From assembly GCA_964492485.1 (NCBI GenBank), contig CAZBKM010000007.1:62001-126000 (forward strand): 64,000 bases of DNA. The letters run 5' to 3'. Positions 27,811-36,385 of the stretch are shown piece after piece. A model generated the notes under the pieces. That model did not search any database and was not told the origin of the DNA. It worked only from the letters and a program-made list of their open reading frames with translations. Position 1 is the first letter of the stretch. The number at the start of each line of letters is the position of its first letter. Source of the DNA: UBA5336 sp964492485 (GTDB lineage Bacteria > Pseudomonadota > Alphaproteobacteria > Caulobacterales > Hyphomonadaceae). The position numbers and the translations under genes are program-made.

Positions 27811-28749
27811 TCAGGTGCCGGTCGATCCGCCACCTGCCTTTTCGCCGGCCGATCGTTCCTTTGCGCCGACCGCTTCAGCGAGGCTCGCCCGGGCGCTGCC
27901 AGGCCGCAGAGGTTTGGGCTGGCTTTCAGCCGGAGCCCATCCCGAAAGCCAGATGAGTTCGAACGTGGCACGGATGCGTCCATCCGGGTCTGCGTGGCGG
28001 TCCATGTAGAGTTCGGCCATCCGGCCCAGCACGGCGCGGCTCAGCGCAGGCGCCCGGCGATCGGTCGTAAACGCGGCCCGCTCGCCCATGCCGCGCAGAT
28101 CCTGAAGCAGGCGGAACGGCGAGTCGTAGCGCACGATGACACGGTCGACATCGCACACCGGAAGGGCGAACCCCGTTCGCTGCATCAGTGCGGCCATGTC
28201 CTGCAGGCCGGGCAGGGGCGAAATCCGCGCCGCCGCGCCACCGCGCACATCGCTTTCGGCCTCAAGCAGGGTCGTGCGCAGTTCCGCCAGCGTTCCGGCC
28301 CCGAACAGCGCCCCAAGGAACAGGCCGTCCGGCTTCAGGACCCGCCTGATCTGGATCAGCGTGCCAGGCAGGTCGTTGGCCCAATGCAGGCTCAGCACGC
28401 TGGCCGCCAGGTCGAACCGCCCCTCTGCCAGGGGCAGGGCCTCCCCGTGGCCAGCCAGGGCCATCACGCCACCGCCGGCCGCCCGCGCGGCCATGGCGGG
28501 TGACCGGTCGAGCGCCACGACCGTGTCCGTCTTCTCATGGGCTGCCAGGCGCCGCGCCAGCGTGCCGTCATGGCAGCCGATGTCGCAAGCCAGTGGAAAG
28601 CGGCGTGTGCTGTCCTCCAGCCGTTCAATCAAGGCGTCGGCCGCCCGCACCTTGAGGAATGAGAAGTCAGGGTAGTGTTTCGCCGCGCGTTCGCGGTTGC
28701 GTAGAAGGCGTGCGTCGTCGAAGATCCGGGGCGGTAAGTCTTGGGGCAT
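27811..28749 (-). CDS. SAM-dependent methyltransferase (BioC/NDUFAF5-like)
   Basis: This 312-residue protein has a class I SAM-binding fold: CDIGCHDGTLARRLA (motif I), VVALDRSPAMAARA (acidic loop), FDLAASVLSLHWANDLPG and a late LKPDGLFLGALFGAGTLAELR. The arrangement resembles malonyl-ACP methyltransferase BioC and the complex I assembly factor NDUFAF5. Next to comF in alphaproteobacteria this gene is more often of the NDUFAF5 type; no biotin genes are nearby. The start at 28749 lies nine bases from the divergent comF start, so promoters must lie within the coding regions. Confidence 0.85.
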   Translation of the reverse strand: MPQDLPPRIFDDARLLRNRERAAKHYPDFSFLKVRAADALIERLEDSTRRFPLACDIGCHDGTLARRLAAHEKTDTVVALDRSPAMAARAAGGGVMALAGHGEALPLAEGRFDLAASVLSLHWANDLPGTLIQIRRVLKPDGLFLGALFGAGTLAELRTTLLEAESDVRGGAAARISPLPGLQDMAALMQRTGFALPVCDVDRVIVRYDSPFRLLQDLRGMGERAAFTTDRRAPALSRAVLGRMAELYMDRHADPDGRIRATFELIWLSGWAPAESQPKPLRPGSARASLAEAVGAKERSAGEKAGGGSTGT

Positions 28750-28758
28750 GGCGGCGAT

Positions 28759-29505
28759 ATGGACCGGCTTTGGCGGCGCGCAAAGACTCTTGGCGGACGG
28801 GTCGCGGATTTCGTCTGGCCGCCGGTCGCCATGGGTCAGGCGAAGGGGCGGCTGGTGGCTGCCGATCACTGGGCGCGCCTCCACTTCCTCGGCCCCCCGC
28901 AATGCGTTCGGTGTGCGCTGCCCCAGGATCTCGACCTCGGCGCCGATACCCTTTGCGCAGCCTGCCTGGCGCGGCCACCCGCCTGGGGACGCGCGCGCGC
29001 CGCCGTGGCCTATGACGAGGCAAGTCGCGGCCTGGTGCTGGCTCTGAAGCATGGCGGACAGCGCGACCGGCTTGGCGTGCTGGCCACCTGGATGCACCAG
29101 GCCGGGCGGGAGCTTCTCGAGGAGGCAGACTGGCTTGTCCCGGTACCGCTGCATCCACGACGGTTGTTCCTGAGGGGATTCAACCAGGCCGCCTGGCTCG
29201 CGCAGGCCGTTGGTCGCCGAAGCGGCCGTGCAGTGATGGTCGACGGGCTGGTGCGCACCCGGGCGACACCGAGCCAGGGCGGCCTAAGCGGTCAGGCCCG
29301 TCGGCGAAACGTTGCCGGCGCGTTCGCGCTCAGTCCGCGGGGCGCGCGCACGCTGACCGGAGCACGGGTGATCCTGATCGATGACGTGCTGACGACCGGA
29401 GCCACGCTGGCTGGCTGTACCCGGGCGCTGCGGCGTGGTGGTGCTGCTGGCGTCGACATCCTTGTCCTGGCGCGCGTTGTCCGGGCGCGAGACGTTACCA
29501 TATGA
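28759..29505 (+). CDS. comF: ComF-family phosphoribosyltransferase-like protein
   Basis: This 248-residue protein has an N-terminal cysteine pair region (CVRCALPQDLDLGADTLCAAC, a probable zinc site) and a C-terminal type I phosphoribosyltransferase domain with the PRPP-binding loop VILIDDVLTTGATLAGC. ComF proteins help single-stranded DNA uptake or processing during natural transformation. Between the domains lies LVPVPLHPRRLFLRGFNQA, a strong family signature. The start ATG 28759 is chosen to follow the methyltransferase start without overlap. grxC begins 31 bases downstream. Confidence 0.92.
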   Translation: MDRLWRRAKTLGGRVADFVWPPVAMGQAKGRLVAADHWARLHFLGPPQCVRCALPQDLDLGADTLCAACLARPPAWGRARAAVAYDEASRGLVLALKHGGQRDRLGVLATWMHQAGRELLEEADWLVPVPLHPRRLFLRGFNQAAWLAQAVGRRSGRAVMVDGLVRTRATPSQGGLSGQARRRNVAGAFALSPRGARTLTGARVILIDDVLTTGATLAGCTRALRRGGAAGVDILVLARVVRARDVTI

Positions 29506-29536
29506 ACGCGAGTTAAGCCTGTGGAGTTGTCCGCCG

Positions 29537-29797
29537 ATGATGCCCGTGACCGTCTACACCCGCGCGATGTGCCCCTATTGCGTGCGCGCCCTGAAGCTCC
29601 TGAAGGACAAGGGCGCGGCGGTGGAGGAGATCGACGCCGGCATGAATGCCGAAAAGCGCAAGGAAATGCTGAGCCGGTCCAATGGCGCCCGGACCTATCC
29701 GCAGATCTTTGTCGGCGACGTGCATGTCGGCGGTTGCGACGAGCTCTATGCTCTCGACCGCAAGGGCGGGCTGGACGCGCTGCTGGCGGGGAGGTGA
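29537..29797 (+). CDS. grxC: Glutaredoxin 3
   Basis: This 86-residue glutaredoxin has the dithiol active site CPYC (VYTRAMCPYCVRALKLL), the cis-proline TYPQIFVGDVHVGGCDEL and a GSH-binding GGCDE turn. It reduces disulfides with glutathione. Its place between comF and the DUF1178 gene is conserved in many alphaproteobacteria. A carbon-nitrogen hydrolase gene often present between grxC and DUF1178 is absent here. Start 29537 gives the standard Grx length. Confidence 0.95.
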   Translation: MMPVTVYTRAMCPYCVRALKLLKDKGAAVEEIDAGMNAEKRKEMLSRSNGARTYPQIFVGDVHVGGCDELYALDRKGGLDALLAGR

Positions 29798-29806
29798 CGC
29801 GCGACC

Positions 29807-30247
29807 ATGATCCGCTACGCCCTGCACTGCGAGGCCTGTGACGCGGACTTCGAGGCGTGGTTCGCCTCCTCGGGCGCGTATGACGACCAGGCCCGCCGCG
29901 GATTGGTCACCTGCCCCGAGTGCGGAAGTGGCCAGACCGCCAAGCAGATCATGGCGCCTGCCGTGCGCACCGCGGAAGCCAGCGCACCCGAGGCCAGCCT
30001 GCGGAAGCTGGCGAGGCGTTTCGTCGAGGCGGCGCGCCAGCACGTGTCGGAGAATTTCGACTATGTGGGCGACCGGTTCGCCGACGAAGCGCGCGCCATG
30101 TATTACGGGGAGGTCGAGACGCGTCCGATCTGGGGCGATACCACGCTCGACGAAGCCAGATCCCTGCAGGAGGAGGGTGTGCCGGCCGCACCGCTTCCCG
30201 CGCCGTTCGCGCCGCGTCGGCCCAAGCCCGAACAGGAGATGAACTGA
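29807..30247 (+). CDS. DUF1178-family protein
   Basis: This 146-residue protein matches the alphaproteobacterial DUF1178 family. It begins MIRYALHCEACDADFEAWF and has a second pair in VTCPECGSGQTAKQIMAP; the two CxxC pairs form a likely zinc ribbon. A helical segment around RFVEAARQHVSENFDYVGDRFADEARAMYYGE is the other conserved block. The biochemical function is not known. It lies nine bases after grxC. Confidence 0.9.
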   Translation: MIRYALHCEACDADFEAWFASSGAYDDQARRGLVTCPECGSGQTAKQIMAPAVRTAEASAPEASLRKLARRFVEAARQHVSENFDYVGDRFADEARAMYYGEVETRPIWGDTTLDEARSLQEEGVPAAPLPAPFAPRRPKPEQEMN

Positions 30248-30345
30248 CATCAGTGTCTCGGTGCGGCGACCTGCGCGCGCGTGTCCGCTTGACCCCGGCG
30301 CGGCTGCGCGTAAGACGGGACAACATCATGCGGATGAGGACGGTT

Positions 30346-30648
30346 ATGGCTTCTGCGGATCACACGCGCGGCAACATGGACATCAGCAGTCAGGAGGCGA
30401 CCTGGCGTGGCTTCCTGAAGGGCAGCGTCTGGGGCGCGATGATCGTTTCTTTGCTGGTTGCCTATCTCACGCTCGCCCTTCCGCTGGGTATTCACTGGTT
30501 CATTGCCCTTGTCCTGTGTGCCGGTGCCGGCATTGTGGGCGGTATGCTGATGGGCATGGGTGGGGCCTGGATCGCCACAGTGATTGCGCTGGCAGGTCTT
30601 GCGATCGTCGTGCAGATCCTGATTGGCGTGTTCGGGCTTCTCCTCTGA
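30346..30648 (+). CDS. Small membrane protein with aa3-type oxidase subunit IV-like N-terminus
   Basis: This protein of about 100 residues has a short N-terminal stretch MDISSQEATWRGFLKGSVWG that closely resembles the aa3-type cytochrome c oxidase subunit IV family, whose members start MDIS.QE.T..GF. It is followed by three hydrophobic segments instead of the single one usual in the family. The start 30346 follows GAGGA; an internal ATG at 30376 would begin exactly at MDIS. It may associate with a terminal oxidase. No oxidase genes are in the window. Confidence 0.7.
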   Translation: MASADHTRGNMDISSQEATWRGFLKGSVWGAMIVSLLVAYLTLALPLGIHWFIALVLCAGAGIVGGMLMGMGGAWIATVIALAGLAIVVQILIGVFGLLL

Positions 30649-30746
30649 AGCGCGGCCTGGCGAACCGGGAACCGGGTCGCCGTTCGGACACCTCCCAGGA
30701 CGAGGCTCCCGGCCAGCAGGTCGCATTTGATCGCGACGCCGCCGGT

Positions 30747-30965
30747 TCAGCCCTCCTCGCACAGATCGCAGGTCGAGACGGTCGGGTCCAGGTCCAGTCG
30801 ATGGACCGAGATGGCTTTGCCGCACGCCTCGCAATAGCCGAAACGGCCCGACTTCAGGCGGTCAAGGGCGGCATCGATACGGCCAAGGTCATGGTCCGAC
30901 GGTGGTTTCACCGCAGGCCGCGGGGCGCGCAGACGATCGTGGAGTCGGTCGACTTTCCAATCCAT
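30747..30965 (-). CDS. TraR/DksA-type zinc finger protein
   Basis: This 72-residue protein is a short DksA/TraR-like zinc finger. The four cysteines in CEACGK and STCDLC are spaced C-X2-C-X17-C-X2-C. The helical start is shorter than in DksA, so it lacks the full coiled coil that enters the RNA polymerase secondary channel. It may still bind polymerase as TraR does. It is on the minus strand between the small membrane protein and the ABC operon. Confidence 0.85.
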   Translation of the reverse strand: MDWKVDRLHDRLRAPRPAVKPPSDHDLGRIDAALDRLKSGRFGYCEACGKAISVHRLDLDPTVSTCDLCEEG

Positions 30966-31073
30966 GGCTCGGATGCTGCGACGACGTTAGGCGCTTGGCA
31001 AGCGGCACCGGGTTCAACTTGATTGAAACACGCGGCCATGCCACGCCACCCCGATCCCCGGAGGGAGCCCCCT

Positions 31074-32054
31074 GTGTCCGTTCCGCCCCTGCAGCTTGAC
31101 AACGTAACGAAGCGGTTCGGTCGGTTCATCGCCGTCGACCGGCTGAGCCTTACCGTACCCGAGGGGGCAATCGTCGGCTTCCTGGGGCCGAATGGGGCCG
31201 GTAAGTCGACGTCGCTGCGCATCGCGCTGGGGGTGATGTCGCCTGACAGCGGACACGCGGCCCTGTTCGGTCGGCGGCCCGACGTGCACGGCCTGACGCG
31301 GGTGGGCTTCCTTCCCGAGGAACGCGGCCTCTACCGCAAGATGACACCGCTCTCGCTGATCGCGCACTTCGCCCGGCTGAAGGGCCTGTCGGCGGCACGT
31401 GCCCGTATGCGGGCGATGGAGTTGCTCGACATGGCCGGGCTGGGCGCCTTTGCCCGGTCACGGATCTCGAAACTGTCGAAGGGCATGGCGCAGAAGGTGC
31501 AGATCCTCGGTGCCCTGGCCCACGAGCCGGACCTGTTGATCCTCGATGAGCCCTTTTCCGGTCTCGATCCGGTCAATCAGCAGGCGCTTGAGTCTCTCAT
31601 CCGGGATCAGCATGCCCGTGGCGCGACCATTCTGTTCTCGACCCACGTCATGGAGCATGCCGAGCGTCTCTGCGAATCGATCGTCATGGTGGCCGGGGGA
31701 CGAAAGGTGTTCGACGGCTCCCTCCACGAGGCGTTCTCCCAGCTCGCCCGTGGGGCACGGATCGCCGTCGCCGATGGAGATGACCTGGCCGGGCGGCTTG
31801 CGCCTGCAGGCTTCAGCGCCCAGGCGCTCGGCCGTTCAGGCGACGGCGCGGACACGTGGTGGCGGGTCGACTTGCCGCCGGGGCGCGACGCGCAGGACGC
31901 CCTGCGCGCTGCCCTGGAACGCGGCGCACCGATCCGCGGCTTTGCGCCTGAGGACACCCGGTTGCGCGACGTCTTTGTCGCGCTCGCCGGCGTCGATCCA
32001 GACCGGGATGCGCCCGCCATTGCCACCGCCTCCACGAAAGGGATGCCTGGATGA
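31074..32054 (+). CDS. ABC transporter ATP-binding protein (NatA-like)
   Basis: This 326-residue nucleotide-binding subunit has Walker A GPNGAGKSTSLR, the Q-loop-equivalent LPEERGLYRKM, the signature KLSKGMAQKVQ and Walker B LLILDEPFSGLDPV with the H-loop FSTHVMEHAE. LPEERGLY and the C-terminal domain of about 80 residues are typical of the NatA/YhaQ subgroup that works with ABC-2-type permeases. Start GTG 31074 follows GGAGGGAG; earlier ATGs at 31023 and 31038 lack such a site. It overlaps the permease gene by four bases (ATGA). Confidence 0.93.
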   Translation: MSVPPLQLDNVTKRFGRFIAVDRLSLTVPEGAIVGFLGPNGAGKSTSLRIALGVMSPDSGHAALFGRRPDVHGLTRVGFLPEERGLYRKMTPLSLIAHFARLKGLSAARARMRAMELLDMAGLGAFARSRISKLSKGMAQKVQILGALAHEPDLLILDEPFSGLDPVNQQALESLIRDQHARGATILFSTHVMEHAERLCESIVMVAGGRKVFDGSLHEAFSQLARGARIAVADGDDLAGRLAPAGFSAQALGRSGDGADTWWRVDLPPGRDAQDALRAALERGAPIRGFAPEDTRLRDVFVALAGVDPDRDAPAIATASTKGMPG

Positions 32055-33496
32055 TCCGCTCGGTCTATCTGATCGCCCGCCGCGACTATCTTGGCTATGT
32101 GACCGCGTGGGGATTCTGGCTTGGCCTGCTGCTGACACCGGTCCTGCTGGGCGCCGGCATGTCGGCGCCCCTTCTGGCGGCCTCCAGCCAGCCCGTGCGC
32201 CATTTCGCCGTTCTTGATGCCACCGGAGCCTACACCCAGGCGGTGGATGCTGTGATGGCGGAGCGCCGCCGCTCCATGGCGCGGGACCTCATCGAGGCCG
32301 GTCAGCTGATGGGAGAGGATGGTGGCGAAACGCTGGCCCGGTTCGAGGCCGCCCTCGAGACGGGTGCAGATCCCGATGCGGCGCTGAAACTGGCAACGGG
32401 CGACTCCGTCCTGTCATTGCCGCCGCCGGATTTCGAGCGGGTCACGCCCCCGGCCGATACGCTGGAGGCGCTGCGCCCGTGGCTTCTGGGAGAGCGTGTC
32501 CTGGAAGGGCAAGGCGGCAGTCAGGCGCCGCTCTTCGCGGTGCTGCGCGTGACCGATACCGGTGTCGAGTACTGGAGCGAGAATGTCACCGTGACAGGAC
32601 TGAAATCTCTCGCGAGGCGGGCTGCAGAGCGGCTTGCGCGCGAGGAGGTGTTCGCCGACGCGGGGGTCTCGCTCGCGCTTCTAGACGAGGTCGAATCGCG
32701 CACGCCCGAACTCATCGAACAGCGGGTGCGTGAGGATGCCGGCGCCGATGCGCAGGTGACCCTGGCAGACCGAGCACCGTTCATTGCCAGCGTCGCCGTC
32801 GCCTTCTTTCTATGGACCCTGGTCTTTTCCGTGGTGAACTACCTGTTGATGGGTACGATCGAGGAACGGTCGAACAAGATCTTCGATACTCTTCTGACGT
32901 CCGTCCGCCTGCCGGACCTTCTGGCAGGAAAGCTGATCGCGGTGCTTGCCGTCTCGCTAACGCTGATGCTGGCCTGGTCGGCCTTTGGTGGATTGATCGC
33001 CCTGGCAGTCGGCAACGCCCTTTCACCCGAGGCGATGGAGACCGTCTCCACGCTCGTGTCGGCTGCCCTCGCGCCGGGGCTGATGCTTCCGGCATTGGCC
33101 AGCTTCCTGTTCGGCTACCTGATCTATGGCACGGTGTTTCTGGCGCTGGGCTCTCTCTGCGACACGATCCAGGAGGCCCAGACCCTGATGTCGCCATTGC
33201 TGATCCTGCTGATGGTGCCGCTGTTCATGCTGATCGTGGCGATCGGCGATCCGACCTCGCCGATCCTCTCCTTCATGTCCTGGATTCCCCTGTTCACGCC
33301 CTTCCTGCTCATCCTGCGGATACCCACGGACCCACCGGTCTGGGAGGTGCTCGCGCAGCTCGCCCTGATGGCGGGGACAGCCTTCGTTATGCTCGCCGTT
33401 TCGGCCAGGGTCTATCGCGCGGGTGCTGTGCACGGTGCCAGCGTGAACGATGCGCTGCAGTGGATGCGCCATCTTGGCCGCGGGCCCGCCGCCTGA
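32051..33496 (+). CDS. ABC-2-type permease (NatB-like)
   Basis: This 481-residue protein pairs with the ATPase gene before it. It has one N-terminal transmembrane helix (around YLGYVTAWGFWLGLLLTP), a large extracytoplasmic domain of about 220 residues, then five or six helices. MGTIEERSNKIFDTLLTSV before the membrane block is the hallmark of NatB/ABC-2 exporters. Likely roles are export of sodium, a drug or a peptide; the substrate is not visible. The gene is convergent with gyrB across 136 bases with no clear terminator. Confidence 0.9.
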   Translation: MIRSVYLIARRDYLGYVTAWGFWLGLLLTPVLLGAGMSAPLLAASSQPVRHFAVLDATGAYTQAVDAVMAERRRSMARDLIEAGQLMGEDGGETLARFEAALETGADPDAALKLATGDSVLSLPPPDFERVTPPADTLEALRPWLLGERVLEGQGGSQAPLFAVLRVTDTGVEYWSENVTVTGLKSLARRAAERLAREEVFADAGVSLALLDEVESRTPELIEQRVREDAGADAQVTLADRAPFIASVAVAFFLWTLVFSVVNYLLMGTIEERSNKIFDTLLTSVRLPDLLAGKLIAVLAVSLTLMLAWSAFGGLIALAVGNALSPEAMETVSTLVSAALAPGLMLPALASFLFGYLIYGTVFLALGSLCDTIQEAQTLMSPLLILLMVPLFMLIVAIGDPTSPILSFMSWIPLFTPFLLILRIPTDPPVWEVLAQLALMAGTAFVMLAVSARVYRAGAVHGASVNDALQWMRHLGRGPAA

Positions 33497-33632
33497 TGCC
33501 GACCCTCGACCCGGTCTGACGGGGCAGGCGCTCAATCGAATGCAGGGCGCCGCTTCGGGCTGCTGCAGACGCGAGCCAAAGCGCCGGGGTGTCGTTCCGT
33601 TCGCAAGCGAATCCGATTGCCCCGCACTTGCC

Positions 33633-36056
33633 TCAAACGTCGACTTCGGCTTCCAGCGCGTTCTCCTGGATGAAGTCGCGCCTGGGCTCGACCACATCGC
33701 CCATCAGCTTGGCGAACATCTCGTCGGCCTCATCGGCATGCTCCACGCGGACCCGCAAAAGCGTGCGCGCCTCGGGATCGAGCGTCGTTTCCCAAAGCTG
33801 GCTGGCATTCATCTCGCCCAGCCCCTTGTAGCGCTGGATCTTCAGCCCCTTGCGCCCGGCGTCGAGCACCGCGTTCAGCAGCGACATGGGCCCGTAGACC
33901 GGGGTTTCGCCGGACTTGTCGTTTCGCAGTACGGAGGGTTCGACATACAGGTCCCGCAGGGCGCCGGCACGCTCATTCAGGCGCTGCGCGTCCTGGCTGG
34001 AAAGCAGCCCGGCATCCAGTGCGGCCTGGTCTTCGACCCCCCGGACCATGCGCGACAGGCGCAGGGTTCCGTTCGTGAAACTGGCCGTCCAGTTGTCCTC
34101 GCCTTCTTCGGCGACCCAGTTCATCCGCTCTGCGGTCCGCTGTGCCTCCTCGTCGCCGGCTGCGGGGTCAAGTGCGCCGGCCAGGGCAGCCTGCTCGACG
34201 AGGCTGCGGGAGGCACGCAGCGCGAGGCGGTCGAGCGTGGCACAGAAGCCGGCAGCCTGGCGAACCCGGTCGCGCAGATCCTCTCCGGCGATCTGCGTGC
34301 CATCGGCCAGGATAAGGGCCTCTCCCGATGTGCCCTCCTCGATCAGGTAGTCTTCCATTTCCTGATCGTCCTTGATGTAGCGCTCCGACCGGCCGCGGGT
34401 CACCTTGTAGAGCGGCGGCTGGGCGATGTAGAGATAACCGCGCTCGATCACCTCGGGCATCTGCCTGTAGAAGAAGGTGAGAAGAAGGGTGCGGATGTGC
34501 GCGCCGTCCACGTCTGCGTCTGTCATGATGACGATCTTGTGGTAGCGCAGCTTCGTGATGTCGAAGTCGTCCCGGCCAATGCCCGCACCCAGGGCGGTGA
34601 TCAGGGTGCCGACCTGGTCGGACGACAGCATCTTGTCGAACCGGGCCCGTTCCACATTGAGGATCTTGCCGCGCAGCGGGAGAATGGCCTGGTTTTCGCG
34701 CGAGCGTCCCTGCTTGGCCGATCCGCCGGCAGAATCTCCCTCGACAATGAAGATTTCCGATTTTGCGGGATCCTTTTCCTGACAGTCTGCAAGCTTGCCG
34801 GGCAAGGACGTGATGTCGAGCGCGGATTTCCGTCTGGTCAGCTCCCGGGCCTTGCGGGCGGCCTCACGTGCGGCCGCCGCTTCGACGATCTTCGCCATGA
34901 TCGCCTGCGCCGGTTTCGGATTTTCCTCGAACCACTCGCCGAGCTTTTCCGCCATCACGCTCTCGACGATCGGGCGGACTTCCGACGACACCAGCTTGTC
35001 CTTGGTCTGGGAAGAGAATTTCGGGTCCGGCACCTTCACCGAGAGGACGCAGGTCAGCCCTTCGCGGGCGTCGTCGCCGCTGATGGCCACCTTTTCCTTC
35101 TTCGCGGCTCCGGACTCCACGGCGTACTTGTTGATGATACGGGTCAGCGCCCCCCGGAAGCCTGCCAGATGCGTCCCGCCATCGCGTTGCGGGATGTTGT
35201 TGGTGAAGCACAGGGTCTGCTCGTGGTAGCTGTCATTCCATTCGAGTGCGGCTTCGACCGTGACCCCGTCGCGCGTATGCGAGACATAGACAGGTTCGGG
35301 GATCAGCGGGGTCTTCTGCCGGTCCAGATGCTCCACGAACGCCTTCACCCCGCCTTCGTACATCAGGACGGATTCGTACGGGTCGGGGCCTCTCAGGTCC
35401 TTGAACACGATCCGCACACCCGAGTTCAGAAAGGCGAGCTCGCGCAACCGGTGCTCCAGCGTGGCGCGATCATACTCCGTCCTGGTGAATGTGGAGGGGC
35501 TGGCCATGAAGCGGACCCGCGTTCCAGTAAACGGCCGCCCGTCGCTGCGTCTTGGGCTGTCGCCGGTCACACGCAAAGGAGCTTCCGTGCGTCCGCCTTC
35601 CACGAAGCGGACCAGGTGCTCCTTGCCGTCGCGATGGATGGTGAGCTCGAGCCAGTCCGACAGCGCGTTGACGACCGAGACGCCCACCCCGTGAAGTCCG
35701 CCCGAGACCTTGTAGGAGTTCTGGTCGAATTTCCCGCCCGCATGGAGCTGCGTCATGATCACTTCCGCAGCGGAAACGCCCTCCGTGGGATGGATCTCCA
35801 CCGGGACACCCCGACCATTGTCGGTAATCTCCGCCGACCCGTCGGCGTGCAGGATCACCTGGACCTCGTCGGCGTGTCCTGCCAGGGCCTCGTCGATGGC
35901 GTTGTCCACCACCTCATAGATCATGTGGTGGAGACCGGAGCCGTCATCGGTGTCGCCGATATACATCCCCGGACGCTTGCGCACGGCTTCGAGGCCTTTC
36001 AGGACCTTGATGGAGCCTGCGCCGTATTCCGGCGTGTTTTCAACGGTATCGGCCAT
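33633..36056 (-). CDS. gyrB: DNA gyrase subunit B
   Basis: This 807-residue protein is complete GyrB. The GHKL ATPase part shows LEAVRKRPGMYIGDT and NAIDEALAGHADEV, with GGLHGVGVSVVNAL following. The TOPRIM part has EGDSAGGSAKQGRSRENQAILPLRGKILN (key acidic glutamate and DxD in MTDADVDGAHIRTLLLTFFYR). The C-terminal YKGLGEMNASQLWETT contacts GyrA. It introduces negative supercoils with GyrA, whose gene is not in the window. It is the last gene of a dnaA-dnaN-recF-gyrB series, separated from recF by 329 bases that hold its own promoter. Confidence 0.98.
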   Translation of the reverse strand: MADTVENTPEYGAGSIKVLKGLEAVRKRPGMYIGDTDDGSGLHHMIYEVVDNAIDEALAGHADEVQVILHADGSAEITDNGRGVPVEIHPTEGVSAAEVIMTQLHAGGKFDQNSYKVSGGLHGVGVSVVNALSDWLELTIHRDGKEHLVRFVEGGRTEAPLRVTGDSPRRSDGRPFTGTRVRFMASPSTFTRTEYDRATLEHRLRELAFLNSGVRIVFKDLRGPDPYESVLMYEGGVKAFVEHLDRQKTPLIPEPVYVSHTRDGVTVEAALEWNDSYHEQTLCFTNNIPQRDGGTHLAGFRGALTRIINKYAVESGAAKKEKVAISGDDAREGLTCVLSVKVPDPKFSSQTKDKLVSSEVRPIVESVMAEKLGEWFEENPKPAQAIMAKIVEAAAAREAARKARELTRRKSALDITSLPGKLADCQEKDPAKSEIFIVEGDSAGGSAKQGRSRENQAILPLRGKILNVERARFDKMLSSDQVGTLITALGAGIGRDDFDITKLRYHKIVIMTDADVDGAHIRTLLLTFFYRQMPEVIERGYLYIAQPPLYKVTRGRSERYIKDDQEMEDYLIEEGTSGEALILADGTQIAGEDLRDRVRQAAGFCATLDRLALRASRSLVEQAALAGALDPAAGDEEAQRTAERMNWVAEEGEDNWTASFTNGTLRLSRMVRGVEDQAALDAGLLSSQDAQRLNERAGALRDLYVEPSVLRNDKSGETPVYGPMSLLNAVLDAGRKGLKIQRYKGLGEMNASQLWETTLDPEARTLLRVRVEHADEADEMFAKLMGDVVEPRRDFIQENALEAEVDV

Positions 36057-36094
36057 GTAGAACGGTCTCTTTTAATCGATTCGAAACTGCGCCC

Positions 36095-36118
36095 GTTATA
36101 GGGGGTTTCGGCCTTCAA
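36095..36118 (-). promoter_or_regulatory. Probable housekeeping promoter of gyrB
   Basis: On the minus strand, TTGAAGG (36118-36112) and CCTATAAC (36102-36095) are separated by nine bases. The second matches seven of eight positions of the Caulobacter-type -10 element GCTANAWC and the first five or six of TTGACGS. Transcription would start near 36088, giving a short leader of about 30 bases before the gyrB ATG at 36056. Confidence 0.45.
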
Positions 36119-36340
36119 GGGAAATCCGGCGGGCAGCGTGCCGCGGTGCGGAAGTACCCCGATCCGGCGTCCGGCGTTGCGTGAGCTTTGTCAAGAAAAT
36201 CAGGGGGCAAGCGGACCGCCCGCCGGGGCTGCGGCTTGTCCGTATCCGGTGAATTGTCGACGGCTTCTGCTTTTGCGCCGGGCTGGCGGATCTTCAAGCC
36301 AACGAGAGTCGGCGACGATGCGCCAGGGTCTAGCTTGTGA

Positions 36341-36375
36341 GCGCTTTCTCAACGCGAACCGGTGCCCACTTCGCT
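36341..36375 (-). repeat. Mosaic intergenic repeat downstream of recF
   Basis: Read on the minus strand this is AGCGAAGTGGGCACCGGTTC followed by GCGTTGAGAAAGCGC, the best single match to module one. It lies 10 bases after the recF stop and has the same orientation as recF. The flanks up to about 36316 share weak similarity with other copies. Confidence 0.75.
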
Positions 36376-36385
36376 GGAGAATACG

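Larger units (their letters stand above)
36057..36385. other. recF-gyrB spacer (329 bases)
   Basis: On the minus strand this spacer runs from the recF stop to the gyrB start. It holds, in order from recF, a mosaic repeat (36341-36375), about 200 bases with no recognisable feature and the gyrB promoter region. A 60-codon minus-strand frame at 36115-36297 has no recognisable content and is not called. Confidence 0.6.

Noticed and set aside
27811..28749. bioC, malonyl-ACP methyltransferase
   Set aside because: The fold fits, but no biotin genes are nearby and the comF/grxC context is that of the NDUFAF5-like type, so only the general name was used.
33450..36101. 883-codon open frame antisense to gyrB
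   Set aside because: Shadow of gyrB; starts in the spacer with no promoter or domain, and no known family resembles it.
36115..36297. 60-codon minus-strand gene in the recF-gyrB spacer
   Set aside because: No family resemblance, no ribosome-binding site, and it lies between the repeat and the gyrB promoter.
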